Below, piece by piece: positions 17,484 to 26,026 of a stretch of DNA of 64,000 nucleotides. Within the stretch, counting starts at the first letter, position 1; every line of letters starts with the position of its first letter. A model generated the notes under the pieces. That model had not been told where the DNA came from. It did not search any database and saw only the letters and a program-made list of their open reading frames with translations. Source of the stretch: Sinorhizobium chiapasense (lineage in GTDB: Bacteria > Pseudomonadota > Alphaproteobacteria > Rhizobiales > Rhizobiaceae); NCBI RefSeq assembly GCF_036488675.1, contig NZ_CP133148.1:62001-126000 (forward strand), written 5' to 3'. A program made the translations under genes and the position numbers.

Positions 17484-18563
17484 ATGCTTTTCGATTTGCC
17501 GAACGACGACATCCTTTACGACGCACTTCTGGCCCGAAGCGTCGATTACGAAGGCCAGGCCTTCGTCTGCGTCAAGAGCACCGGTGTCTTCTGCCGGCTC
17601 TCATGTCCTGCCCGCAAGCCGAAGCGGGAGAATACGCTGTTTTTCGACAGCGTTGCCGCTTGTATCGACTCCGGCTTCCGGCCCTGCGAGCGGTGCCGTC
17701 CGCTCAACCAGCCCTCTGACAAGGAACCGCTGGTCAACGACCTCCTGAAGCTCCTTGACCACGCTCCGGACCATCGCTGGACCGAGGACGATCTTGTCCG
17801 GCGCGGCTTCGATCCGTCGACTGTGCGTCGCGCCTTCAAACGGGCGCTTGGCGTCACCTTTCTCGACCTCGCCCGCCAGCGGCGGATGGGCGAGGCCGCT
17901 CGCCAGCTTTCGGCCGGCGCCAGCGTCATCGAGGCGCAGATCGATGCCGGTTATGACTCGCCGAGCGGCTTTCGCGCCGCATTCGCGAAGCTGATAGGGG
18001 AGGCGCCTGCCATGTCGCAGGGTCGCCAATTGCTCTTTGCCGATACGATCGAAACACCGCTCGGGCCGATGGTGGCGGTCTCCGACAAGACGCACCTTCA
18101 TCTGCTCGAATTCCACGACCGAAAAGCCCTGCCGACCGAAATGGAAAGCCTGAAGCGCAAGACGCGATCCGCCGTCGCGTCGGGCAGGACACCGCCGATC
18201 GACCAGATCGAGTCGGAACTGAACACCTACTTTGCCGGCGAATCGAGCGAATTCCTCACGCCCCTGGCGCTCGACGGCAGCGCCTTCGAACGGCAGGTCT
18301 GGGCAAAGCTGTTAAAAATACCGGTAGGCGAGACGCGATCTTACAGCGATATTGCGCGGGACGTCGCCACGCCCCAGGCGGTGCGTGCCGTAGCCAGGGC
18401 AAACGGCGCCAACCGCGTCGCAATCGTTATCCCTTGCCATCGTTGCGTCGGCTCGGACGGATCGCTGACGGGCTATGGCGGCGGTCTCTGGCGAAAACAA
18501 TGGCTGCTGCGCCACGAGGGCAAGATGAAACCCGTTGGATTGTTTGCGGAGGATGTTGGATGA
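17484..18563 (+). CDS. ada: Bifunctional DNA repair methyltransferase / transcriptional activator Ada
   Basis: A 359-residue protein with the three parts of E. coli Ada. The N-terminal zinc domain carries the methyl-acceptor Cys region GVFCRLSCPARKP (C37, C41) and RPCERCRPL, repairing methylphosphotriesters and switching on DNA binding. An AraC-type helix-turn-helix follows (about 85-170, ARQRRMGEAARQLSAGASVI). The C-terminal domain holds the O6-alkylguanine acceptor Cys in IPCHRCVG, with the preceding ARANGANR segment. The length nearly equals the E. coli protein. The downstream PEP-mutase-family gene overlaps its stop, so both should be induced together by methylation damage. Confidence 0.95.
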   Translation: MLFDLPNDDILYDALLARSVDYEGQAFVCVKSTGVFCRLSCPARKPKRENTLFFDSVAACIDSGFRPCERCRPLNQPSDKEPLVNDLLKLLDHAPDHRWTEDDLVRRGFDPSTVRRAFKRALGVTFLDLARQRRMGEAARQLSAGASVIEAQIDAGYDSPSGFRAAFAKLIGEAPAMSQGRQLLFADTIETPLGPMVAVSDKTHLHLLEFHDRKALPTEMESLKRKTRSAVASGRTPPIDQIESELNTYFAGESSEFLTPLALDGSAFERQVWAKLLKIPVGETRSYSDIARDVATPQAVRAVARANGANRVAIVIPCHRCVGSDGSLTGYGGGLWRKQWLLRHEGKMKPVGLFAEDVG

Positions 18564-19336
18564 ATCAGCAGGAAAAGGCGCTTGCCTTTGGAGCCTTGCA
18601 TCGCAAGGGCAACCCGGTCGTTCTGTACAATATCTGGGATGCGGGCAGTGCCCGCTGCGTGGCGGAGGCCGGCGCGAAGGCACTTGCCACCGGAAGCTGG
18701 TCGGTGGCCGCCGCGCAGGGTTTTGGCGATGGGCAAAAGATACCGCTCGCGCTTCTTCTCGAAATCGTCCGGCTGATTGTCGGTGCAACGGACCTTCCGC
18801 TCTCGGTCGATTTCGAGGGTGCCTATTCCGAGGATGCGGCGAAGGGCGCGGCGAATGTTGCGCAGTTGCTCGATGCCGGGGCGGTGGGTATCAATTTTGA
18901 AGATCAGGTGGTGGGCAAAGGCGGCGTCCATGCCGTCGAGAAGCAGGCGGCACGTATCCGGGCGATCCGCGAAATGGCGGAGCGGCGCGGCATAGCGCTC
19001 TTCGTCAACGCTCGCACTGACCTCTTCCTCCAGGAAAGCGACGCAACGCGCCACGCAGCCTTGCTCGATGAGGCGATTGCGCGCGCCAAGGCCTATGCCG
19101 AAGCCGGTGCCAGCGGCTTCTTCGCACCGGGACTGGCCGATGCGGAGCTGATCGGCAGGCTTTGCGCGGCGTCGACCATGCCGGTGAATGTCATGATGAA
19201 GCCGGGCGCACCGGATCTCGCGACGCTTGCCGCTGCCGGTGTCGGCCGGGTCAGCTACGGGCCGTTTCCCTATCGCGCCATGATCGAGCGCCTGCGTGAG
19301 GAGGCGCAAAAGGTCTACGAGAGCGCCGCCACGTAA
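18560..19336 (+). CDS. Isocitrate lyase / PEP mutase superfamily protein
   Basis: A 258-residue TIM-barrel enzyme of the PEP mutase/isocitrate lyase superfamily, which makes or breaks C-C or P-C bonds in 2-oxo acids using Mg. The fold markers are YNIWDAGSARCVAEAGAKAL, the metal-binding segment LSVDFEGAYSED, GINFEDQV and FVNARTDLF. The KKCGH loop of true isocitrate lyases is absent, as in the oxaloacetate hydrolase/methylisocitrate-lyase-like subgroup, so the substrate is open. Its ATG overlaps the ada stop (ATGA) with GGAGG just upstream, which shows translational coupling to ada; why these two are linked is unclear. Confidence 0.85.
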   Translation: MNQQEKALAFGALHRKGNPVVLYNIWDAGSARCVAEAGAKALATGSWSVAAAQGFGDGQKIPLALLLEIVRLIVGATDLPLSVDFEGAYSEDAAKGAANVAQLLDAGAVGINFEDQVVGKGGVHAVEKQAARIRAIREMAERRGIALFVNARTDLFLQESDATRHAALLDEAIARAKAYAEAGASGFFAPGLADAELIGRLCAASTMPVNVMMKPGAPDLATLAAAGVGRVSYGPFPYRAMIERLREEAQKVYESAAT

Positions 19337-19348
19337 TACGCGGCGCTC
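19321..19348. terminator. Hairpin between convergent PEP-mutase-family gene and argB
   Basis: GAGCGCCGC and GCGGCGCTC form a nine-base perfect stem with a ten-base loop that includes the stop of the plus-strand gene. No T-run follows. It is a possible bidirectional terminator between two convergent genes that are only 22 bases apart. Confidence 0.35.
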
Positions 19349-19358
19349 CTGCGCTAAA

Positions 19359-20246
19359 TCACGGTACGATCAGTGTACCGGCGCCGCGTTCGGTGAAGAT
19401 CTCGAGCAGGACCGAATGGGCGGTCTTGCCGTTCAGAATGACCACGCCCTGCACGCCGGCCTTGATGGCGTCGATGCAAGTCTCGACCTTCGGGATCATG
19501 CCGCCGGAGATCGTGCCGTCGGCAATCAGTGCGCGCGCCTGCGCCACCGACAGCTCCTTGATCAGTTCGCCCTGCTTGTTGAGCACGCCCGGCACGTCGG
19601 TGAGGAAAAGGAGGCGGGTGGCGTTCAGCGCTCCGGCGATGGCGCCTGCAAAGGTGTCGGCATTGATATTGTAGGTGTGACCATCGCGGCCGGGCGCTAC
19701 CGGCGCGATCACCGGAATCATTTCCGAGCGGGCAAGCAGATCGAGCAGTGTGCGGTCCACCTCGACCACGTCGCCGACGAATCCGAGATCGAGAACGCGC
19801 TCGATGTTGGAGTCCGGATCGCGAATGGTTTTCTTGGCCTTTTCGGCAAACACCATGTTGCCGTCCTTGCCGCAAAGACCGATCGCCCATTCGCCGGTCT
19901 GGTTGATGAGAGCGACGATTTCCTTGTTGATCGAGCCGGCGAGCACCATCTCGACAATTTCGACGGTCTTCTCGTCGGTAACGCGCAACCCGCCTTCGAA
20001 TTTCGATTCGATGCCCATTTTCGAGAGCATCGCGCCGATCTGCGGTCCGCCGCCGTGCACGACGATCGGGTTGACGCCGGACTGTTTTAGGAGCGCGATG
20101 TCGCTGGCGAACGCGCGCCCCAGTTCCGGATTGCCCATGGCATGGCCGCCATATTTGACGACAATCGTTTTGTTCTCGTAGCGCTGCATGTAGGGCAGTG
20201 CCTGGGTGAGCAGGCGTGCCTGGATTTCACTTTCTGATGCGGACAT
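19359..20246 (-). CDS. argB: Acetylglutamate kinase ArgB
   Basis: Phosphorylates N-acetyl-L-glutamate in the second step of arginine synthesis; cytoplasmic. At 295 residues it is the normal length for the arginine-sensitive (hexameric) type, which has an N-terminal extension, here [27 protein letters not shown] region. Family motifs are [10 protein letters not shown] (near 29-38), [12 protein letters not shown], the nucleotide region [20 protein letters not shown], and [11 protein letters not shown] near the C-terminus. In many rhizobia argB lies close to engB and yidC; here about 4 kb of sigma-factor, fasciclin and MsrB genes lie between. Confidence 0.95.
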   Translation of the reverse strand: MSASESEIQARLLTQALPYMQRYENKTIVVKYGGHAMGNPELGRAFASDIALLKQSGVNPIVVHGGGPQIGAMLSKMGIESKFEGGLRVTDEKTVEIVEMVLAGSINKEIVALINQTGEWAIGLCGKDGNMVFAEKAKKTIRDPDSNIERVLDLGFVGDVVEVDRTLLDLLARSEMIPVIAPVAPGRDGHTYNINADTFAGAIAGALNATRLLFLTDVPGVLNKQGELIKELSVAQARALIADGTISGGMIPKVETCIDAIKAGVQGVVILNGKTAHSVLLEIFTERGAGTLIVP

Positions 20247-20382
20247 GACGGACCCTCGAAAAATCTCGGCTGCTGTTTAGCGCAAGTTCCGAAAGGATGG
20301 AATGATCGGGGCGCAACATAAAGCCGTAATGACACTGCTGGTTCTGGCGGTCTCTCTATCCTATGGTGATGCTTTGAGGCAT

Positions 20383-20490
20383 GGAGCGGGATGAGGAAAA
20401 GTGTGTGCGGTTTTCCGCCCGCATCCCGCTCCAACTTATCAGGCCACGTCATGGTTTGGGTCGATCCGACCCAAACCATCGTGATCTAAG
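20383..20490 (+). repeat. Mosaic intergenic repeat, two-hairpin module (complete copy)
   Basis: First hairpin: GAGCGGGATG/CATCCCGCTC around AAAAGTGTGTGCGGTTTTCC. Second: ATGGTTTGGGTCG and CGACCCAAACCAT, followed by CGTGATCTAAG. It ends 14 bases before the sigma-factor ATG, so it forms most of that gene's 5' leader and also reads through in frame with it. Confidence 0.85.
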
Positions 20491-20503
20491 GGGCGCAGTC
20501 GCC

Positions 20504-21043
20504 ATGGCCGATGAGGAGATCTCCGCGCTGCTCGGCCGCGTGGTTCTGAGGGACCGCGATGCCTTCGTTGCGCTCTATCGCCAGACGAGCCCGAAACTCT
20601 TCGGCGTCTGTCTGCGTATACTCAAGGATCGCGGCGAAGCGGAAGAGGCGCTACAGGAAATTTACGTCAAGGTCTGGCAGCGCGCCGACCGTTTCGCGAC
20701 AGGCCAGGCAAGCCCCATGTCCTGGCTGACGGCAATCGCACGCAACCACGCAATCGATCTCATCCGGGCGCGAAAACCCGTCGCAAACGCGATTGACGAG
20801 GCCTATGATTTGGCTGATCCTGCTCCAGATCCAGAACGATCGGCAGCAGTCCGGTCAGAAGGCAGGCGGATCGACGCCTGCATGGAGGAGCTCGAGAAGG
20901 ATCGCGCCGAGGCGGTGCGCCGAGCCTATGTCGAAGGATTGAGCTACCAGGAACTGGCCGAGATGTTCGCGGTACCGCTCAATACGATGCGGACCTGGTT
21001 GAGACGCAGCCTCCTGAAACTGAGAGAGTGCATGGAGCGATGA
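20504..21043 (+). CDS. ECF-family RNA polymerase sigma factor, SigK-like
   Basis: An extracytoplasmic-function sigma factor of 179 residues. Region 2 covers about 25-90 (LYRQTSPKLFGVCLRILKD...WLTAIARNHAIDLIR) and region 4 about 120-175 (RRAYVEGLSYQELAEMFAVP...WLRRSLLKLRECM). The start MADEEISALL is preceded by AAGGGG; an in-frame extension upstream lies wholly inside a repeat and is rejected. The next gene, an RskA-type anti-sigma factor, overlaps its stop (ATGA), the usual arrangement for an ECF pair. Pairing with RskA and the neighbouring fasciclin gene resembles the mycobacterial SigK-RskA system. It likely controls its own operon and the fasciclin gene, but no promoter could be fixed. Confidence 0.9.
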   Translation: MADEEISALLGRVVLRDRDAFVALYRQTSPKLFGVCLRILKDRGEAEEALQEIYVKVWQRADRFATGQASPMSWLTAIARNHAIDLIRARKPVANAIDEAYDLADPAPDPERSAAVRSEGRRIDACMEELEKDRAEAVRRAYVEGLSYQELAEMFAVPLNTMRTWLRRSLLKLRECMER

Positions 21044-21753
21044 CGACGCAGAATCCCGAAAGCGGAGATTTTCGGCGCGATGAGGTGATCGCAGGGGAAT
21101 ACGTGCTCGGCGTTCTGTCGGCCGAGGACCGCCGCAAGGTCGAGGCGCGCATGGCATCGGACCGGAATTTCGCCGCCATGGTCGATCGCTGGCAGCACAA
21201 TCTCGCCTCTTTCGACGATGCCTATGAAGCGGTTCGGCCACCGGCCCACGTCTTCGCCGCTGTCGAGCGCAGCATCTTTCCGCCGTCGCCGGCGGCCAGC
21301 CCTCGGGTCGGATTCTGGAACTCGCTTCTTCTCTGGCGCAGCCTTACCGTCGCATCGCTCGCTGCCGTCGCAATCATGGGTGCGTCCATGGCTGGCCTCT
21401 TCAGCGAGCCGCAAAGCCGGCCGTTGGTGGCGGAACTCTCCGGCGAAGGCAACGCCATCAGTCTCGTCGCCCGCTTCGACAGAACGTCCGGGAGCCTGAA
21501 GCTGACGCCGGTGGCGGCGCGGCAGACCGAGGAAAAATCTCTGGAACTCTGGCTGATCGAGGGCGACGATCCAGCGGTCTCGTTGGGCGTACTGCCACAG
21601 TCCGGCGAAGGTGAAATCCGCCTGCCGCCCGAAATGCGGACGAGATTCGGCGAGGGCTCGATCCTTGCCGTCAGTGTCGAGCCGCTCGGTGGTTCGCCGA
21701 CCGGCGCGCCCACCGGTGCGGTTGTCGCGCAGGGTACGACCCGCCGTCTCTAA
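21040..21753 (+). CDS. RskA-type membrane anti-sigma factor
   Basis: A 237-residue single-pass membrane protein expected to hold the adjacent ECF sigma factor inactive until a signal releases it. The N-terminal cytoplasmic part (about 1-95) has the anti-sigma helix pattern GEYVLGVLSAEDRRKVEARM and WQHNLASFDDAYEAV. A membrane helix follows (about 106-127, SLTVASLAAVAIMGASMAGL), then an RskA-type periplasmic domain with the characteristic LELWLIEGDDPAVSLGVLP segment. No zinc-binding HxxxCxxC is present, so redox sensing through that motif is ruled out. The start overlaps the sigma stop, indicating coupled synthesis in fixed ratio. Confidence 0.9.
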   Translation: MTTQNPESGDFRRDEVIAGEYVLGVLSAEDRRKVEARMASDRNFAAMVDRWQHNLASFDDAYEAVRPPAHVFAAVERSIFPPSPAASPRVGFWNSLLLWRSLTVASLAAVAIMGASMAGLFSEPQSRPLVAELSGEGNAISLVARFDRTSGSLKLTPVAARQTEEKSLELWLIEGDDPAVSLGVLPQSGEGEIRLPPEMRTRFGEGSILAVSVEPLGGSPTGAPTGAVVAQGTTRRL

Positions 21754-21863
21754 CGCCGACACCCGCAGCGACCCGGAAATATACGTCATCTTTTCAAACA
21801 GATAGGGGAAAGTCGCGTTAGCTGAAACTCTTCTTCCGCACCTCCCGTTGCTTGTCATGTTCC

Positions 21864-21970
21864 CTACTGCATGTTTCCTCAAGTCGTAGCCGATTTGAGG
21901 ATAAAAACATGCAGCAATTCAAAGTGTTACAGCGTCCTTCGCGCGTCCTGTAAGACGCGCGGCGCTGTAG
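21864..21970 (+). repeat. RIME1-like palindromic repeat
   Basis: Near-full copy between the anti-sigma gene and the fasciclin gene: CTACTGCATG...CATGCAGC arm pair, then TTACAGCG...CGCTGTAG around GCGCGTC/GACGCGC. It may separate the two transcription units or act as a processing hairpin. Confidence 0.85.
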
Positions 21971-22044
21971 GGGGAACAGCAATCGCCCGAGCAGACACTT
22001 TCAAGGGTGGTCTCAATGGGCAAGCGCAACAGGAAGGAAGAGAG

Positions 22045-22602
22045 ATGTTCAAGTTTGTGATCCGTTCGGCTCTTGTCGCCTCCATGTTTACGACAGGTGC
22101 AGTCGTCGCCTACGCCGACAACCCGATGGTCGGCGGCGCGCCGATGTATGCCGAGAAGAATATCATCGAAAATGCCATCAACTCGAAGGACCATACGACG
22201 CTGGTTGCGGCCGTGAAGGCTGCCGGTCTTGTCGAGACGCTGCAAGGCAAGGGGCCGTTCACCGTCTTCGCTCCGACGAACGAAGCCTTTGCGGCCCTGC
22301 CGGCCGGCACCGTCGACACACTCTTGAAGCCCGAGAACAAGGACAAGCTCACGACTGTGCTGACCTGCCATGTCGTAGCCGCAAACGCGATGTCGTCGGC
22401 GATCACCGAGATGGTCAAGGATGACGGCGGGGAACATGACGTCAAGACGGTCGGCGGTTGCATCCTGAAGGCGAAGGCCGAGGGCGGCAAGATCAGCCTG
22501 ACCGACGAAACCGGCGGCACGGCCTGGGTGACGATAGCCGACGTGAAGCAGTCGAACGGCGTCATCCATGTCATCAACAAGGTGCTGCTGCCGAAGGGAT
22601 GA
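22045..22602 (+). CDS. nex18: Exported fasciclin (FAS1) domain protein, Nex18-like
   Basis: A 185-residue protein with a signal peptide (MFKFVIRSALVASMFTTGAV, cleavage near AYA-DNP at about 24) and a single FAS1 domain covering the rest. The two FAS1 signatures are clear: GPFTVFAPTNEAFAALP and the C-terminal GVIHVINKVLLP. It should be periplasmic or loosely cell-surface bound and act in adhesion or envelope integrity. Sinorhizobium meliloti Nex18 is a fasciclin-domain protein needed for effective symbiosis, and this protein fits its type; that it is the ortholog is inference. AAGGAAGAGAG precedes the ATG. It follows the sigma/anti-sigma pair by 290 bases and is the probable target of that sigma factor. 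Confidence 0.8.
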   Translation: MFKFVIRSALVASMFTTGAVVAYADNPMVGGAPMYAEKNIIENAINSKDHTTLVAAVKAAGLVETLQGKGPFTVFAPTNEAFAALPAGTVDTLLKPENKDKLTTVLTCHVVAANAMSSAITEMVKDDGGEHDVKTVGGCILKAKAEGGKISLTDETGGTAWVTIADVKQSNGVIHVINKVLLPKG

Positions 22603-22605
22603 TCC

Positions 22606-22708
22606 TTACAGCGCCGTGCGTTCTTTCGGACGCACAAAGGTCGCTGTAACACTCTGAATCGCTGCATGTTTTCATCCCAAATCGTCTCCGATTTAAGGAA
22701 ACATGCAG
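22606..22708 (-). repeat. RIME1-like palindromic repeat, inverted orientation
   Basis: Copy in reverse orientation starting three bases after the fasciclin stop: TTACAGCGCCGTGCG...CGCACAAAGGTCGCTGTAA, then GCTGCATG...CATGCAG around ATCGTCTCCGATTTAAGG. Being right behind the gene it may serve as a 3' mRNA hairpin. Confidence 0.85.
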
Positions 22709-22857
22709 GGGGTGGCGGGCGTCGGCCCGCCGCGCCCAAGCCGTTTGCTTTGCTGCTCTCACGGCGGTTTGATGGACTTTGTTTTGTCATGGTTCTGTCG
22801 GGCCGCTAATCTCCAATTGAACATCAACGGCAAAGGCGCCTTGGACGGGAGGTTCCC

Positions 22858-23352
22858 ATGACGAACCGTCGCAATTTTCTGATGGCGGGCGCCGCGCTCG
22901 CCGCATGGACGATTGCGCGTGGCTTTGTGCCCGCTGTGCGTGCGGCCGGCGGCGAAACTTTCGAGGTCGTGAAGACGGACGAGGAGTGGCGCGCAATCCT
23001 GACTGCGGAGCAATACGGCATTCTGCGGCAGGAGGACACGGAACGGCCCTTCACGAGCGCGCTCAACAACGAGAAACGCAAGGGGATCTTCCACTGTGCG
23101 GGGTGCGACCTGGCCCTCTATTCCTCCGAGGCGAAATATGACAGCGGCACCGGCTGGCCGAGCTTCTGGCAATCGTTTCCGAACGCAGTCGGCACACGCG
23201 AGGACGATTCCCTGTTCATGACAAGGACCGAATGCCACTGCCGCCGCTGCGGCGGGCATCTCGGCCACATTTTCGATGACGGCCCGCCGCCGACCGGCAA
23301 GCGGCACTGCATCAATGGGCTGGCGCTGACATTTGCGCCGGCCGCCGCATGA
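22858..23352 (+). CDS. msrB: Exported peptide-methionine (R)-S-oxide reductase MsrB
   Basis: Repairs R-sulfoxide of methionine in oxidised proteins. The 164-residue protein begins with a twin-arginine-type signal (TNRRNFLMAGAALAAWT, to about residue 30), so it should act in the periplasm. The structural zinc is held by two CxxC pairs (CAGC and CRRC), the substrate region is SGTGWPSFWQSF, and the catalytic Cys is in RHCINGLAL near the C-terminus. A periplasmic MsrB next to an ECF sigma/anti-sigma pair and a fasciclin protein suggests an envelope oxidative-damage response, though co-regulation is not shown by the sequence. Confidence 0.92.
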   Translation: MTNRRNFLMAGAALAAWTIARGFVPAVRAAGGETFEVVKTDEEWRAILTAEQYGILRQEDTERPFTSALNNEKRKGIFHCAGCDLALYSSEAKYDSGTGWPSFWQSFPNAVGTREDDSLFMTRTECHCRRCGGHLGHIFDDGPPPTGKRHCINGLALTFAPAAA

Positions 23353-23377
23353 AGGCAGACGAAGCTTTGCTCCTCAC

Positions 23378-23419
23378 CCGGTCGCCTTCTCCCCATCAAA
23401 ATGGGGAGAGGGCGACCGG
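23378..23419. repeat. Strong hairpin repeat between msrB and the DUF1269 gene
   Basis: Arms CCGGTCGCCTTCTCCCCAT and ATGGGGAGAGGGCGACCGG pair over 19 positions with one mismatch-type G-T pair and a four-base loop CAAA. It sits between convergent genes, so it may stop both. The CCTTCTCCCC/GGGGAGA core recurs at 46251-46364. Confidence 0.7.
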
Positions 23420-23453
23420 CAGCCCGGTTGAGGGCAACGCGACAATGAATGAT

Positions 23454-23990
23454 CTAGGACGCAGTGGCCTGCGGCGGTGTCTGCGCATCGGAGAGCGCAG
23501 CCTGCAGCCTCTGCTCCTGCTCGGGCGAGAGCGACGTTTTCAGCACGCGGCCGCGCAGCCCCGAAAACTCGGCGAGCACCTTTTCCGGTTGCACTTTGCG
23601 CACCAGAACAAACAGTGCAGAGGAATTGTTCGGGATCGTATTGCCGAGCGACTTGATGAACTCATCGTCGATGCCGTAGTCGGCAAGCGAACCGGAGAGC
23701 GCCCCGGCGCCCGCGCCGAGCGCCCCGCCGATCGCGAAGCCCGCAAGTGGGTTGAGGAAGAGCAGGCCGACGAGGCCGCCCCAGAGCGAACCCGAAAGAA
23801 GGCCCGAAGTCGCGCCGACGGCGGTGAGATTGAGGCTTTGCTTCAGGTGCACCTTGCCTTCGCCGTCGCGCAAGACCACGACCGCGTCTTCAAGGTCGAT
23901 CAGATATTCTTTCTTAAGGCTGTTCAGCTTCAAGAGAACCTTGTCGGCCTCTTCCGTCGAATCGAACCCTACGACAATCAAATCGGACAT
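23454..23990 (-). CDS. DUF1269 family protein
   Basis: A 178-residue protein of the DUF1269 family, function unknown. The start MSDLIVVGFDSTEEADKVL follows GGAGAGAGAC at ideal spacing. The N-terminal half is a ferredoxin-like alpha/beta domain with LEDAVVVLRDGEGKV; the middle (about 75-115) is a Gly/Ala-rich hydrophobic hairpin (SGSLWGGLVGLLFLNPLAG...GGALGAGAGALSG) likely to insert in the membrane; the C-terminal part returns to a soluble fold with NNSSALFVLVRK. The Gly-rich hairpin resembles glycine-zipper membrane segments. No neighbour explains its role. Confidence 0.85.
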   Translation of the reverse strand: MSDLIVVGFDSTEEADKVLLKLNSLKKEYLIDLEDAVVVLRDGEGKVHLKQSLNLTAVGATSGLLSGSLWGGLVGLLFLNPLAGFAIGGALGAGAGALSGSLADYGIDDEFIKSLGNTIPNNSSALFVLVRKVQPEKVLAEFSGLRGRVLKTSLSPEQEQRLQAALSDAQTPPQATAS

Positions 23991-24008
23991 GTCTCTCTCC
24001 TGCATCTG

Positions 24009-24112
24009 CTGCATGTTTCCTTAAATCGTCGCCGATTTAAGGTAAAAAACATGCGCCAATTCAAAGTGCTACAGCGTCCTTTGCGCGTCTGATAAGACGC
24101 GCGGCGCTGTAG
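24009..24112 (+). repeat. RIME1-like palindromic repeat
   Basis: Full copy upstream of the DUF1269 gene: CTGCATG/CATGC pair around CCTTAAATCG-CGATTTAAGG, then CTACAGCG...CGCTGTAG around GCGCGTC/GACGCGC. It lies in the leader side of the minus-strand DUF1269 gene and downstream of engB. Confidence 0.85.
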
Positions 24113-24219
24113 GCCCCGGTCGGCAAAGAATGCCGCCGCTCGCAGAAATAGAGCGCTTTGCGTGTCAGGGTAGTGACGAAGATCAAAGACTTTTGTCTTT
24201 GGGCGGGAAGCGCACCCCT

Positions 24220-24876
24220 TCAGCGGGCAACGGCGAGATCGATCGCTGCCCGCAGTTCTTCGATGCCGGCGCCCTTTTCCGACGAGGTCGACAGCACCTC
24301 GGGAAAGGCGGCCGGGCGCTTCTTGATCTTCTCGATCGTTTCGGCGATCAGCCGCGGCACGCCCGCCGCTTTGATCTTGTCCGTCTTGGTGAGCACGATC
24401 TGATAGGAAACGGCAGCCTTGTCGAGCAGCGCGAGCACCTCTTCGTCGTTCTTCTTGATGCCGTGACGGGCGTCGATCAGCACATAGACACGCTTCAGCG
24501 TGGAACGGCCGCGCAGATAGTCGAAGACGAGCTTTGTCCAGGCGTCGACGTGTTCCTTGGGCGCCTGCGCGTAGCCGTAGCCCGGCATGTCGACGAGCGC
24601 CATCGGCGGCAGGTCGCCCGCCTCGCCGGAATAACCATCCGGCACGAAATAATTGAGCTCCTGGGTGCGGCCCGGCGTGTTCGACGTACGTGCAAGGCCC
24701 TTCTGTCCGACAAGGGCGTTGATTAACGATGACTTGCCGACATTCGAGCGACCGGCAAAGGCAATCTCCAGCGGCCCCTCGGGCGGCAGGAACTTCATGG
24801 CCGGAACGCCGCGGATGAAGATCCACGGGCGGCCGAAGGCGGAGGAATCGTTCTGGTTTTTCTTTTTCCCGGTCAT
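24220..24876 (-). CDS. engB: Ribosome-biogenesis GTPase EngB/YsxC
   Basis: Essential small GTPase assisting large ribosomal subunit assembly. The 218-residue protein contains all G motifs in order: G1 GRSNVGKSS (about 43-51), G2 around [10 protein letters not shown]3 DMPGYGYA, G4 TKTDK and G5 near STSSEKG. The PGYGYA segment is characteristic of YsxC/EngB. Cytoplasmic. Its ATG overlaps the stop of the EamA gene upstream on the same strand, and the whole run yidC, EamA, engB is on the minus strand, although a terminator separates yidC from this pair. Confidence 0.94.
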   Translation of the reverse strand: MTGKKKNQNDSSAFGRPWIFIRGVPAMKFLPPEGPLEIAFAGRSNVGKSSLINALVGQKGLARTSNTPGRTQELNYFVPDGYSGEAGDLPPMALVDMPGYGYAQAPKEHVDAWTKLVFDYLRGRSTLKRVYVLIDARHGIKKNDEEVLALLDKAAVSYQIVLTKTDKIKAAGVPRLIAETIEKIKKRPAAFPEVLSTSSEKGAGIEELRAAIDLAVAR

Positions 24877-25868
24877 CGCTCGTTTTTCCCCGTTGCCCGG
24901 TCGGCTTCAAGGTTTTGCCCCGTCTTGTCAAGCACGACCCGGATTTGCTCGAGCTTCGGTGCGCAGCCGGCGTTGCGCCAGAGCTCGACAGCGAGATAGG
25001 CAAAGAGGGCGAAGAGCACGATCGACCCGCCGATGATGGTATTGGCGCGGGGAATTTCGTCATGGATGACAGCAACCCAGAGAGGCGCGAGGACAGTTTC
25101 GACCGTGCCGAGCAACGCTGCGAGCGCCGAAGGAAGCAGCCGCGCACCGGTGACGAACAGCGCCAATCCGAGCCCGAAATTCAGCGCCCCGAAGGCTATG
25201 AGAATGCCGAGTTCGGACGGGGTCACGGCAAATCCCGAGGCCTGCGTGGCGGCGATCGTTGCGGCAATGAGTGTGCCGAGGCAGGCCGCGGGGGTCATGC
25301 GGACATCGGCGTAGCGGCGGGTGATGACCGTGGCGCAGGCGAAGGCAAGCGCGATCAGCAGGGCGAGCGCATCCCCGACCGGCGAGACGGCGCCGGTAAG
25401 CGAATCCGAGACCATCACCAGCACGCCGGCGATGACTGCGGCGATTGCCAGCACGGTAAGCTGCGAGACGCCTTCGCGGAATAGAACCCAGCTCATAAGG
25501 GCCGCGATGAGCGGCACGCCCGCCTGAACGAGCAGGATGTTGGCGACGGTCGTATAGGCGAGCGCGAGCACGAAGCTTGTCGATGCGGTGGCGAAACAGC
25601 AACCGACCGCCACGCCCGGCCAGCCCATGTCGCGGAAGAGCCGCGACATGTTCGAAGCGCCATCGCGGACCAGCATGAAGGCGATGAGGAAGAGCGCGGC
25701 AAAGATTGATCGCCAGAAGACGATGATCCAGCTGTCGTCGATCTCAAGGAAGCGTGCCAGGGTGCCGCCGAAGCTCCACACAACCGCCGAGCCGAGAACG
25801 AGCGCGATGCCGGTCGCGCGGCCCTGCGTCGACGCGACGGTACTCGGAAGGACGGTTGGCTGCGACAT
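24873..25868 (-). CDS. EamA/DMT-superfamily transporter
   Basis: Ten-helix inner-membrane permease of 331 residues with two EamA repeats (first about 20-145, starting [20 protein letters not shown]; second about 165-300, including [24 protein letters not shown]). The conserved Glu before the last helices is in [15 protein letters not shown]. The chosen start MSQPTVLPS avoids an upstream extension with no similarity. A polar tail of about 40 residues follows the last helix. Its 3' end overlaps the engB start, so engB is translated from the same message. Substrate unknown. Confidence 0.88.
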   Translation of the reverse strand: MSQPTVLPSTVASTQGRATGIALVLGSAVVWSFGGTLARFLEIDDSWIIVFWRSIFAALFLIAFMLVRDGASNMSRLFRDMGWPGVAVGCCFATASTSFVLALAYTTVANILLVQAGVPLIAALMSWVLFREGVSQLTVLAIAAVIAGVLVMVSDSLTGAVSPVGDALALLIALAFACATVITRRYADVRMTPAACLGTLIAATIAATQASGFAVTPSELGILIAFGALNFGLGLALFVTGARLLPSALAALLGTVETVLAPLWVAVIHDEIPRANTIIGGSIVLFALFAYLAVELWRNAGCAPKLEQIRVVLDKTGQNLEADRATGKNER

Positions 25869-25968
25869 GATCGGACCCCGAATCGAAGCCGACCGACAAT
25901 AGAACGCTTGACGGTTGCGGACGCGGGTGTTCGCGACAAGTGGTTGTCGCAAAGCGGAATGACAAAGA

Positions 25969-26000
25969 AAAAGCCCCGGACCGTTCGATCCGAGGCTTTT
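25969..26000 (-). terminator. Intrinsic terminator after yidC
   Basis: On the minus strand, AAAAGCCTCGGA and TCCGGGGCTTTT form a 12-base stem followed by TCTTTG. It is 27 bases beyond the yidC stop and closes the rpmH-rnpA-yidC transcription unit. Confidence 0.75.
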
Positions 26001-26026
26001 GAAGCGGACTATAGTAGGGCCGGCGG

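Noticed and set aside
20381..20503. Longer N-terminus of the ECF sigma factor starting in the repeat
   Set aside because: The extra 41 codons are the translated repeat; a proper ribosome-binding site precedes the ATG at 20504 and the family starts there.
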